A DNA stretch of 64,000 bases, taken from assembly GCF_900114625.1 (NCBI RefSeq), contig NZ_FOZL01000001.1, positions 1,488,001-1,552,000 on the forward strand. Direction: 5' to 3'. Below, piece after piece: positions 25,997-34,115 of this stretch. Origin of the DNA: Granulicella pectinivorans (GTDB lineage: Bacteria; Acidobacteriota; Terriglobia; Terriglobales; Acidobacteriaceae). Position 1 is the stretch's first letter, and every line of letters starts with the position of its first letter. Under the pieces are notes generated by a model that was given only the letters and a program-made list of their open reading frames with translations, had not been told where the DNA came from and did no database searches. Made by a program: the position numbers and the translations under genes.

Positions 25997-26278
25997 TTAC
26001 ATCAGCCGGAAACGTTCGCGCATCAGCCGTTGAAAGCGTGGCCGCCAGATCAGTTCGTAGGCCAGCTCCTTGCCTGGAAACATGGCCAGCGCTGCCGTCT
26101 TCGCATCCGCCACCATCTGCGAAGCCTCGTCGATGGTCAGCGAGCCATCCTGGGCGATGGTCTGCATCACCATCCCCATCATCATCTGCAGACGCCGTAA
26201 CAGCCGAGCCTCCTCGGCCTGCTCCATCGTCGACATTCCTGTCTCTGCCCTTGGCGCATCGTTCTCCTGCAGGTCCAT
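25997..26278 (-). CDS. Small hypothetical protein downstream of comEC (93 aa)
   Basis: I do not recognise this family. The 93-residue frame starts 20 bases after the comEC stop and ends exactly adjacent to the convergent beta-lactamase gene (no gap), so it is probably the last gene of the nadC-comEC operon. It is predicted helical, with a methionine-rich central segment (RLLRRLQMMMGMVMQTIA) and a basic end (RPRFQRLMRERFRLM), and has no signal peptide. Confidence 0.55.
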   Translation of the reverse strand: MDLQENDAPRAETGMSTMEQAEEARLLRRLQMMMGMVMQTIAQDGSLTIDEASQMVADAKTAALAMFPGKELAYELIWRPRFQRLMRERFRLM

Positions 26279-26298
26279 GGAACCTCCGAACGCTTCTT

Positions 26299-28977
26299 CT
26301 ACCGGTATAGATCAAAACCCGGAACTTTCCCAGTGTCAGCCACGCGTAAGCCTCCCTCCCGGTCCAGCAGAAACGTCGTAAGCCCAAACATATCCGTGCG
26401 GTACAGCCTCGTACCCCGCGCCGCGAAACGTGCCACGACATCCCCGCGCGGGTGCCCGAAGGTGTTCTCCCGCCCCACCGAGATCACCGCCTCCCGGGGA
26501 GCGGTTGCCGCCAGAAACTCCTCCGTCGAGGAGGTCGCGCTGCCATGGTGCCCCACCTTCAGCAACGTCACCGGCCCCCCGGCTCCAGCCGCGACCATCG
26601 CCGCTTCCGACTTCCTCTCCGCATCCCCCTCCAGTAGCACCGACGCCTTGCCGAACTGCATCCGCATCACCAGCGAGTCGTCATTCTTCGGCGGGCCTCC
26701 GTTTCCATAGCCCACCGCCGGAGAGAGCACCGAGACGGCTACACCGTCCCAATCCACGCGATCTCCAGCCCTCATACGCCGCACCCGCACCCCCAGCGAA
26801 GCGGCCTCCGTCAGCAGCGCGGCATAGGCGGAAGAGGGCACATCCAGCCCAACCCAAAGCTCCCGCGGTCGAAAGTCGCGGAGCACCGCCGGCATCCCAC
26901 CCATGTGGTCGCTGTGTTCATGCGTGAGCGCGACAACGTCCAGTCTGCGGATCCGGCGCGACCAGAGATACGGCGCCACGACCTCCTCCCCCACGTCGAA
27001 CCCCGTCGCCCGCATCGCCAGCACCGGCCCCAGCCCACCCACCGGCCCACCGGCATCGACCAGCATTGACGCGCCCCCCGGTCCGGTCACCAGCAGGGAA
27101 TCCCCCTGCCCGACATCCAGCGCGGTCACCTCTAGCATGCCCGGAGCGGACACGGGCCTCTCCGGCCAGATCACCAGAGCCACGACCACGGGAAGCATCG
27201 CCACCGCTGCCCATCCCCACCCCGGCCGTCGAGCCGCCCAGCAGCAGAAGGCAACACCAGCCAGCGCCCCCGCCAGCACCCACCAGATAGGCTCCGCAAC
27301 CCGCACATCGCCCAGCCGTGACCGCGACACATGCCCGATGAACCACGTCACTCCATGCAGAAGGAGCCCAGTCGCCGCCCCCGGAACCATCGCCAGCCAC
27401 GCACTCACCAGTGAAGCCAGAAACGTCGCCAGCGCAAGCGGCATCAGCAGCGCGATCACCGGGACGCTCACCACATTCGCCGGCAGCCCCAGCGCGACGG
27501 CCCGGTGAAAGTAGACCGCCATGGGCGCAGCCATCACCGCCTCCACCACCACCGCAACCAGCCCGAGCTCCGCTCCCCACAGCATCATCCGAACCAGCGC
27601 CGCCGCCCACCCTCCCGCCCACCTGCCGAAGATCCGCGCAACAGGCTCGCCGGCGAGGCGCAGCATGACACGAAACTGCGCCAGCTTCGGCTCGTACCGC
27701 ACATCCAGCCACACCTCTCCCAGCCGCCGGGCCGCCCGTGCATACGGCAGAAAGCTCCGCTCTCCCAGCGGTCCGGCAATCCCCGCGACCGCCACAATCG
27801 CCAGGAACGTCATCTCAAAGCTCGCCTCAAACAGCGCCGAAGGCGACCACACCAAAACCACCAGCACCGCCACGCCAAGCGCGTTCAGCGAGTTCCGCTC
27901 ACGATCCAGCAGACGCGCCACCAGGAACAGCGACGACATCCAGAGCGCCCTCTGCACCGGCACCCCAAATCCCGTCAGCATCGCGTACGCCGCCGTCAGC
28001 GCGATCGTCGAGCACGTCGCCGCCCACTCCGGCATCCGCACGCGCCGCGCCAGCCAGAACAGCCCAAACGCGATCAGGGCCACATGCATCCCCGAGACGA
28101 CGAAGAGGTGAAACGAGCCCGTCCGCTCAAATCCCAGCCGCAGCTCATGGCGGAGCCCGGCGCGGTCCCCAAAGAGCATCGCGTCGATCATCCCGGCGTC
28201 GGCGGCGTCCATCCGCATCGCGCGCGGCAGCCGCAGGTTCGCCGCCGAGCCGGCATACTCCCGCATCCGCCCCGAAGCCCAGCTCTGCGCCGCATAGAGC
28301 CTGCATCGCCACCCCCCGGAGCGTCCCCCCACCGGCGCCAACTTTTCCCCCCGCACCGTTCCATGAGCCCCAATCCCTTGTTCCAGCAGGGCATCGCCGT
28401 ACTGCCATGCGCCGGGGTCCCGATACTGCTCCGGAACCCTCATCCGCACCGGCGCATCCACCCAATCCCCGCAGCGCAGCGCCGGAGCGCCCCCAACAAC
28501 CGTCAGTCGAGCCCCACCCGTCACCGGTACCATCCGAATCGTCTCCGGCGTGTCCTCCTCGACGGCTTCCACCGCAACATCGATGGACACACCATCCGCT
28601 TCGCCCTCTTCCGCCTCCAGCCGCCGCACCCGGACGACCTCCCCTCGCACCTCGCGGCTCACATTGTCGGCGAAAGCTCGCAGCTCTCTCTGTTGCGAAG
28701 GCGCAGGCTGCGTCGCCGCACACGCAAAACCCACCACCACCCAGAGCCCCGCCAGAGGCACCAGCCTCACCCATGCCGTCTGCACCCGGACCGCCAACAA
28801 CCCACCCAGGAGCACCAGCGCAATGATCCAAACCGCGACCGGCTGCGACGAAAACCGCGCCATCCCCACACCCGCGCAGAACCACCCCGCTGCCCACAGA
28901 ACAGGCAGCCGCCGAAAGGCCAGCCGTTCCACTCCGCGCGCGGGCCATAGCTCCGCCTTCGGTTCCGCTCTCCGCAT
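26299..28977 (-). CDS. comEC: ComEC/Rec2 DNA-uptake channel
   Basis: Inner-membrane channel that carries single-stranded DNA into the cytoplasm during natural transformation. Nearly 900 residues: an N-terminal DUF4131 region with signal-anchor helices, a competence domain with many membrane segments (for example SGMHVALIAFGLFWLA), and a C-terminal metallo-beta-lactamase fold holding THEHSDHMGG and KVGHHGSATSS. ATG at 28977 is taken; a GTG at 28986 is equally possible because neither has a clear ribosome site. It follows rlmD by under 40 bases in a tight operon. It suggests competence, but pilus genes are not in the window. Confidence 0.93.
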   Translation of the reverse strand: MRRAEPKAELWPARGVERLAFRRLPVLWAAGWFCAGVGMARFSSQPVAVWIIALVLLGGLLAVRVQTAWVRLVPLAGLWVVVGFACAATQPAPSQQRELRAFADNVSREVRGEVVRVRRLEAEEGEADGVSIDVAVEAVEEDTPETIRMVPVTGGARLTVVGGAPALRCGDWVDAPVRMRVPEQYRDPGAWQYGDALLEQGIGAHGTVRGEKLAPVGGRSGGWRCRLYAAQSWASGRMREYAGSAANLRLPRAMRMDAADAGMIDAMLFGDRAGLRHELRLGFERTGSFHLFVVSGMHVALIAFGLFWLARRVRMPEWAATCSTIALTAAYAMLTGFGVPVQRALWMSSLFLVARLLDRERNSLNALGVAVLVVLVWSPSALFEASFEMTFLAIVAVAGIAGPLGERSFLPYARAARRLGEVWLDVRYEPKLAQFRVMLRLAGEPVARIFGRWAGGWAAALVRMMLWGAELGLVAVVVEAVMAAPMAVYFHRAVALGLPANVVSVPVIALLMPLALATFLASLVSAWLAMVPGAATGLLLHGVTWFIGHVSRSRLGDVRVAEPIWWVLAGALAGVAFCCWAARRPGWGWAAVAMLPVVVALVIWPERPVSAPGMLEVTALDVGQGDSLLVTGPGGASMLVDAGGPVGGLGPVLAMRATGFDVGEEVVAPYLWSRRIRRLDVVALTHEHSDHMGGMPAVLRDFRPRELWVGLDVPSSAYAALLTEAASLGVRVRRMRAGDRVDWDGVAVSVLSPAVGYGNGGPPKNDDSLVMRMQFGKASVLLEGDAERKSEAAMVAAGAGGPVTLLKVGHHGSATSSTEEFLAATAPREAVISVGRENTFGHPRGDVVARFAARGTRLYRTDMFGLTTFLLDREGGLRVADTGKVPGFDLYR

Positions 28978-29013
28978 CAGCCACACTCTGCACTTAAAGC
29001 TGACCAGCTATCC

Positions 29014-30231
29014 CTATTTCGAAAGAAAGACCACCGTCTCCAGATGAAACGTCTGCGGAAACATGTCCACCAGCCGCACCTGCTCGAGACGGTAGCCGGA
29101 GTCTACCAGCATCTTCAAATCCCGCGCCAACGTCGATGGATCGCACGACACGTACACCATCTCCCGCGCGCCAATCCGCCCCAGGAACGTGCACACCTCC
29201 GCACCCAGCCCGGCCCGCGGTGGATCCATGACGATCAGGTCCGGCCTCTCCCGCTGCGGAACGGCGCGCCGCAGAAACTCGACCGTCTCCATCTGGATCG
29301 CCTGAATGTCTTTGACCTTCTTCTGCTTCCGTGCCAGATCCAACGCAGCAGGCTCACCCGCCTCAACACCCACAACGTTCTCGAAGGTCTCGACGAGCGC
29401 CCGCGAAAACAGACCGACGCCCGCATAGAGATCCCAGGCCAGCTCCCCGGACCTCCCGGCCGTCACCAGCTCCACCATCCGCGGCACAAGCAGACGGTTC
29501 ACCTGGAAGAACCCACCCCGCGTCACCCAGTACCGCCGCCCGAGCACCTCCTGCACCAGCCCAGCGGAACCCCACGTCGCCCGTTCCTTCGCGCCAAAGC
29601 CCGCCGAGGCCGCCATGACGCCGGCCCCGGTCAACGCGGGAACCAAAACCTGTAAGGCTTCGCAGAACGCCGCAAAGCCCTCGGTGCGGCCATCACGCGT
29701 GAAGACCGACATCTGTAACGCATCTTCCGACGCAAAGAACTCAACTTCGGCAATCGAAGCCAGCCACGGCGATTCCAGCACCACCAGGGCCTCCGCCGCG
29801 CGCACAAGAAGCGGCGACGCAATCGGGCAAACGGCAATGGGCAGAAACTCCCGTGTCCCACGCTGGTTGTACCCAAATCGCATCACGCCATCGACGACCT
29901 GCACCCGCAGCCGAATCCGGTTGCGATACTCCCAGGGCTCTGCCGTCTCGACCGAAATCTCCGGTAGCTCGTCCACCCCGGCAGCCGTCATCATCCCCCG
30001 CAGGATATCCAGCTTGATCTGCACCTGCTCCGGATACGCCGCGTGCTGGTAGTCGCATCCGCCACACGCGCCGAAGTGCGGACACCGTGCCGCTACGCGC
30101 GCCCCCGACGGCTTCAGAATCGTGAATGGATCCGTCTCGACCAGCTCGCCCGGAAGCACGAACCGCATCTGCGTGTTGGCCTCCGCGTGGAAGGCTCCTC
30201 CATACTCCGCGCCGCTGATGTGTGTCTTCAT
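29014..30231 (-). CDS. rlmD: 23S rRNA (uracil-5-)-methyltransferase, RlmD/RumA type
   Basis: SAM-dependent enzyme that makes 5-methyluridine in RNA; RlmD acts on 23S rRNA. The 405-residue product shows the iron-sulfur cysteines CPHFGACGGC (about residues 70-79) plus a later one in AVCPIASP, the SAM motif DLYAGVGLFSRAL, and the catalytic nucleophile in VYVSCDPSTLARDL with the DPPRAGLG segment before it. It overlaps the upstream 234-residue gene by ATGA. The exact target (U1939, U747 or tRNA U54) cannot be assigned by reading alone. Confidence 0.88.
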   Translation of the reverse strand: MKTHISGAEYGGAFHAEANTQMRFVLPGELVETDPFTILKPSGARVAARCPHFGACGGCDYQHAAYPEQVQIKLDILRGMMTAAGVDELPEISVETAEPWEYRNRIRLRVQVVDGVMRFGYNQRGTREFLPIAVCPIASPLLVRAAEALVVLESPWLASIAEVEFFASEDALQMSVFTRDGRTEGFAAFCEALQVLVPALTGAGVMAASAGFGAKERATWGSAGLVQEVLGRRYWVTRGGFFQVNRLLVPRMVELVTAGRSGELAWDLYAGVGLFSRALVETFENVVGVEAGEPAALDLARKQKKVKDIQAIQMETVEFLRRAVPQRERPDLIVMDPPRAGLGAEVCTFLGRIGAREMVYVSCDPSTLARDLKMLVDSGYRLEQVRLVDMFPQTFHLETVVFLSK

Positions 30232-30932
30232 CCGTGCCCCATGTAGAACAGACTCAGCCTGGGCAACTTATAGGCTTCAAACAACCGCTTCTGCAAAAAC
30301 TGCTGCTGCACCTGCTTGATCTGCACCGCCTGCATCTTGCCCCGGTACGGAGCCAGCTCGCGGGTCGCCTGTTCCTTCAGCCGAACCAGCTCGTCCTCGG
30401 GTGCCGCCATCTGCAACGCACCAAACAGCTTCTCTTCCAGCACCGTCAGCGTGCGGTCCAGCTCTTCAAGCGCTCCCGCTGAACCCGCAGCCAGCGCCTC
30501 CAGCCGTCCAGCGCACTCCCCGGCTACGTCCGCGGCAACTCCCGGCAGCCCGGCAGCCCGCAGCTTCCCGGCATTTTCCTTCAAAAACGCAGCGACGCGA
30601 TCTTCCTCGAAGCCGCTCTCCGCCGCCTCGACGGCGCCGGCCACAGCGATGCCGGTCGCGGCCTCCTGGCCCTTCTCGACCGCCTCCATCACCGCCTGCG
30701 AACACCAGGCCAGCCCGTTCACCTTCCGCACCTTGCCGCCGGCCTGAGCCTTCTTCGCATCGTACTTGTCGAAGGCCTCGTCGATCCCGCGCAGCACGGC
30801 TTCGAGCGGCAATCCGCCATCGCGCCACGTCTCAATCAGCGCCCAGTCGAGCGTGGAAAGCATCAGCAGCGACCCACGCCTCTGCTGAAACCTCTGCTCG
30901 ATCTCCGTGAAGTAATTGAAATAATTCAGCAA
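30228..30932 (-). CDS. Hypothetical protein, 234 aa, coupled to rlmD and coaX
   Basis: I do not recognise a named domain. The TTG start at 30932 lies 2 bases after the coaX stop, and the end overlaps the rlmD start by 4 bases, so it is embedded in the operon. It opens NYFNYFTEIEQRFQQRRGS and then STLDWALIETWRDGGLPLEAVLRGIDEAF, a pattern I think recurs in acidobacteria. The second half is alanine- and glutamate-rich helix, probably coiled. No signal or membrane segment. A shorter start at ATG 30863 is possible. Confidence 0.7.
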   Translation of the reverse strand: MLNYFNYFTEIEQRFQQRRGSLLMLSTLDWALIETWRDGGLPLEAVLRGIDEAFDKYDAKKAQAGGKVRKVNGLAWCSQAVMEAVEKGQEAATGIAVAGAVEAAESGFEEDRVAAFLKENAGKLRAAGLPGVAADVAGECAGRLEALAAGSAGALEELDRTLTVLEEKLFGALQMAAPEDELVRLKEQATRELAPYRGKMQAVQIKQVQQQFLQKRLFEAYKLPRLSLFYMGHG

Positions 30933-30934
30933 AC

Positions 30935-31765
30935 CTAAGACCGTATCGCCGGTGCCGCAGCTCCGCGCCGGTCCCGATGCTTATCCCGGTTCTTCTCGTA
31001 GATCAGCCTTAGACCGTTCAGCGTCAGCATCTCGTCGATCTCGCTCAGGTACTCTGACCCCGGCGCGATCAGCTTCGACAATCCGCCCGTTGCCACCGTC
31101 TTGGTCTCCGGCCCCAGTTCCCCGATCATCCTCTTCAGAATGCCGTCCACCAGCCCGATGTAACCGTAATAAAGCCCGATCTGGATATTGTCGACGGTGC
31201 CTGTACCAATCACCTTGGCCGGCTTCTTCACATCGATCCGAGGCAGCCGCGCCGCCCGCTGAAACAGGGCATCGGCAGAAATTCCAAGCCCGGGGGCGAT
31301 CGCCCCGCCCAGAAACTCACCCTTCTTCGAGACGACGTCGAACGACGTCGCCGTGCCCATATCCACCACAATCGTCGGTCCGCCGTACTTTTCAAACGCG
31401 GCCACGCAGTTCACGATGCGGTCCGCGCCAACCTCGGCGGGATTATCCGTCAGCACCGGCAGTCCGGTCTTTACCCCGGGCTCAATGAACAGCGGCTTTA
31501 CCTTGAAGAAGATCTCGCACACTCGGCGCAGCGTGGAATCCAGCGGAGGCACAACGGACGAAATAGCAATCCCGTCCACCTGGTTCAAATCATGGCCCAC
31601 CGAGATGAACAAGCTGCGCAGCGTCACGCCGATCTCATCCGACGTCTGCCCCAGCGGCGTGGTAATCCGCCAGTCCGCGACCAGCTCTGCCGGAGCGTCC
31701 TCCGTGGCAAGCCGAAACAGCCCCAGCACCGTATTGGTATTGCCTGCGTCGATCGCGAGCAGCAT
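30935..31765 (-). CDS. coaX: Type III pantothenate kinase
   Basis: Phosphorylates pantothenate, the first step of coenzyme A synthesis. The ATG at 31765 is preceded by GAGAGGG and gives MLLAIDAGNTNTVLGLF, the ASKHA-fold phosphate motif. A GTG overlapping the birA stop would add seven residues. Other signatures: DNPAEVGADRIVNCVAA, VDMGTATSFDVV and GGAIAPGLGISADALF. At 276 residues it has normal CoaX length. It follows birA, a common pairing in this kind of cofactor operon. Confidence 0.95.
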   Translation of the reverse strand: MLLAIDAGNTNTVLGLFRLATEDAPAELVADWRITTPLGQTSDEIGVTLRSLFISVGHDLNQVDGIAISSVVPPLDSTLRRVCEIFFKVKPLFIEPGVKTGLPVLTDNPAEVGADRIVNCVAAFEKYGGPTIVVDMGTATSFDVVSKKGEFLGGAIAPGLGISADALFQRAARLPRIDVKKPAKVIGTGTVDNIQIGLYYGYIGLVDGILKRMIGELGPETKTVATGGLSKLIAPGSEYLSEIDEMLTLNGLRLIYEKNRDKHRDRRGAAAPAIRS

Positions 31766-31782
31766 CCGTGTTTCCCTCTCCG

Positions 31783-32550
31783 TCACCTTGGCCGTACCCC
31801 GCCTGACAGCACGGTGCGTAACGATCCGTCGTCCGCCAGCACGCGCAGAAAGCCACGCGCGTCCAAACCTGCCGTAATCCCAGTATAGCTATCCTCTTCG
31901 CCGACTCTGACCGGCTTGCCCCGCACCCAGCTCGAGGCCTCGGCGAAGCGATCCAGCAGAGTCCCGGGCTCAGTCTCCAGCAGAACGACCTCCCGCTCCA
32001 GAGCCCGCAGCAGCGCATCCAGCAGACTCTCCCGCGACCACTCCTGCCCGGTTTCGATCCGCAGCGACGTGGCGATCGAACGCAGTTCCTCCGGAAACGC
32101 CGCATGCTGCACATTCAAACCGATCCCGATGACCGCAAAACGCAGCGTATCGCCTGCCGCCGAGGTCTCGGCCAGAATGCCGCCGAACTTCTTTCCGTTC
32201 AAAATCATGTCGTTCGGCCAGCGGATATCCGGCAGCTGCCCGGTGGTCTCATACACGGCGGCCTGCACCGCCAGTCCCGTCGCCAGCGAGAGCCACAACG
32301 CCTTGCCCAGAGCCATCTTCGGCCGCAGCAGAACACTCACATACAGCCCATCGCCTGCCGCCGAATGCCACCCATGGCCCCCACGCCCACGGCCCGCGGT
32401 CTGCTCGTCGGCCACCCACACGGAACCCTCCAGGGCTCCGGCCTGCGCAGCCTCAAGTGCCAGCGTATTGGTCGAGCCCGTCGTCGCCAGATGCGTGATC
32501 TTGCCCGAGAACCGAGTCCCCGCGCCTGCCTCGATCCAGCTAAAAGACAT
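31783..32550 (-). CDS. birA: Biotin-[acetyl-CoA-carboxylase] ligase, without repressor domain
   Basis: Attaches biotin to the carrier domain of acetyl-CoA carboxylase and similar enzymes. The 255-residue product lacks the N-terminal winged helix of E. coli BirA, so it is a ligase only. The ligase motifs are ATTGSTNTLALEAA, the biotinoyl-AMP loop EQTAGRGRGGHGW, WPNDMILNGKKFGGILAE and GIGLNV. The C-terminal SH3-like segment is present. It overlaps nadC by 11 bases and coaX follows. Confidence 0.95.
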   Translation of the reverse strand: MSFSWIEAGAGTRFSGKITHLATTGSTNTLALEAAQAGALEGSVWVADEQTAGRGRGGHGWHSAAGDGLYVSVLLRPKMALGKALWLSLATGLAVQAAVYETTGQLPDIRWPNDMILNGKKFGGILAETSAAGDTLRFAVIGIGLNVQHAAFPEELRSIATSLRIETGQEWSRESLLDALLRALEREVVLLETEPGTLLDRFAEASSWVRGKPVRVGEEDSYTGITAGLDARGFLRVLADDGSLRTVLSGGVRPR

Positions 32551-33421
32551 TCGCGGTCACTCGCATCGACAGGTCCGCCGCCGCCGTCGACTGCGTCAGC
32601 GCGCCCACCGAGACGAAGTCCACCCCGGCCTGCGCATAGCTCAGTACATTCTCAAGCGTCATCTGCCCGCCTGCCTCAATCTCGATATTCGCGCGGGTCT
32701 CGCGAATCTGCTTCACCGACTTCTTCACCGCAGCCACCGTCATGCCTTCAAGAATGATCGCCTGCGCCCCTGCCGCGAGAGCCTCATCGAGCTCCTCCTG
32801 GTTGGCGACCTCGACCTCCGGCCTCTGCCCTGGCTTCTTGCCCTTCTCGGCCTTCTCGTAGGCCGCCGTCAAACCGCCGCCCAACGCGATGTGGTTGGCC
32901 TTGATCAGGATGCCATCGCGCAGGTCGTTGCGGTGGCTCAACCCGCCGCCGCAGAGCACCGCGTACTTGTCGAGCAGGCGCAGTCCCGGGGCCGTCCGTC
33001 GCGTATCGACGATCTTGCACTGCGTCCCGGACACGGCTTTCACAAACTCGTTCGTCACCGTGGCAATCCCGCACATGCGCTGCAGCAGGTTCAGCATCAC
33101 GCGCTCGCAGGATAGGATCGCGTCCGCATGATGGCGGATCACCGCGAGGGTCTGGCCCTTTTTCACCCGAACCCCATCGAAGATCTCCGGGTGGTTCACC
33201 ACCTCAAACCGCGAGTCCGAATCCACCAGCTTCCCGTAGATCTCCAGAAACGCCTGTACCGAGCCTAGCCCCGCAATAATGCACGGTTGGTTGGCGACAA
33301 TAGTTCCCGTGGCCCGCAGCCCTCTGGGAATCGTCAACTGCGTAGTCACATCCTGTGTTGCCCGGTCTTCGACGAGAGCGGCCTCGAGCGTCGCGCGCAC
33401 GCGTTTACTTTTCCAATCCAT
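32540..33421 (-). CDS. nadC: Nicotinate-nucleotide diphosphorylase (carboxylating), NadC
   Basis: Makes nicotinate mononucleotide from quinolinate and PRPP in NAD synthesis. ATG 33421 (AGGA eight bases upstream) is preferred over 33430. Signatures include EDRATQDVTTQLTIP near the start, SCERVMLNLLQRMCGIAT, DTRRTAPGLRLLDKYAV and GGLSHRNDLRDGILIKANH. It is the first gene of the seven-gene - strand operon. The divergent small membrane-protein gene begins about 45 bases away. Confidence 0.96.
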   Translation of the reverse strand: MDWKSKRVRATLEAALVEDRATQDVTTQLTIPRGLRATGTIVANQPCIIAGLGSVQAFLEIYGKLVDSDSRFEVVNHPEIFDGVRVKKGQTLAVIRHHADAILSCERVMLNLLQRMCGIATVTNEFVKAVSGTQCKIVDTRRTAPGLRLLDKYAVLCGGGLSHRNDLRDGILIKANHIALGGGLTAAYEKAEKGKKPGQRPEVEVANQEELDEALAAGAQAIILEGMTVAAVKKSVKQIRETRANIEIEAGGQMTLENVLSYAQAGVDFVSVGALTQSTAAADLSMRVTANVF

Positions 33422-33466
33422 GCCGTCCATCCTAAACCCGGCTGCATCCTATGGTGAAGAACACCT

Positions 33467-33892
33467 ATGCCGAGCCTCGCCAATCAGATCGCTTTTCTCT
33501 TCCTGCTCGGGATCCCCATCGCCTGCGTCGCCTGGACGGTCACGCACGAAGAGGTCTTCCGCGAGCCTAGAGAATACTGCAAGAAAAGAAGCCAGAACTG
33601 CAAGCCGATCGTCGCGCGCAAGTTCTTCTACCTCTTCACCTGTGAGTACTGCTTCTCGCACTACGTGGCCGCTCTCTTCCTCATCATCACGCACTATCAC
33701 CTGCTCTATGCAGGGTGGCGCGGATACCTCATGGCGGAGTTCGCCCTCGTCTGGGTTGCCAACGTCTACATGAGCTTCTTCAACCGCCTCCGCCTCGACA
33801 TCAAGCACGAGAACGTCGTGATCGCCGCCGAGCAGATCGTCGTCGACCAGACCAAAGAGCGGGAACCCGCCACCGTAACCCCCGCCCCGTAG
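33467..33892 (+). CDS. Small membrane protein of unknown function
   Basis: 141 residues with an N-terminal membrane helix (FLFLLGIPIACVAWTV), a cytoplasm- or periplasm-facing loop with cysteines (EYCKKRSQNCKPI and TCEYCFSHYV), then two hydrophobic segments (AALFLIITHYHLL and FALVWVANVYMSFF) and a charged tail. The CEYCFSHY motif resembles a DUF1360-like pattern, but I am unsure. It is transcribed away from nadC and stands 223 bases before katG. Confidence 0.6.
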   Translation: MPSLANQIAFLFLLGIPIACVAWTVTHEEVFREPREYCKKRSQNCKPIVARKFFYLFTCEYCFSHYVAALFLIITHYHLLYAGWRGYLMAEFALVWVANVYMSFFNRLRLDIKHENVVIAAEQIVVDQTKEREPATVTPAP

Positions 33893-34016
33893 CCCACGGC
33901 GGCAGAGCCGGTATTTCGAGCCAGAAGCGTCCAGCCGGGCATCCAAAAGCAGCCGTCTGTGAAAATCCTCGCACCCCGTGAGGAAAACCCTCTGCCCCCG
34001 GAAGATTTACTCTAGA

Positions 34017-34031
34017 TAAGAATTATTATTG
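34017..34031. promoter_or_regulatory. PerR/Fur-family box candidate upstream of katG
   Basis: TAAGAATTATTATTG matches 11 of 15 positions of the PerR consensus TTATAATNATTATAA and is AT-rich in a GC-rich background, 85 bases before the katG start. It shows imperfect dyad symmetry. PerR-type peroxide sensors commonly control katG. Confidence 0.45.
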
Positions 34032-34115
34032 AACAGCGCCTCCGCGAACCCGAGCCGGAGAACCAACAAGTCAACCGGAAAGTCCTTTTCCGTTAGCTGT
34101 ACCGAAGGAGAGAAC

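Noticed and set aside
27505..28950. 481-residue open frame antisense to comEC
   Set aside because: Arg-, His- and Pro-rich low-complexity translation with no domain; comEC is clearly coding.
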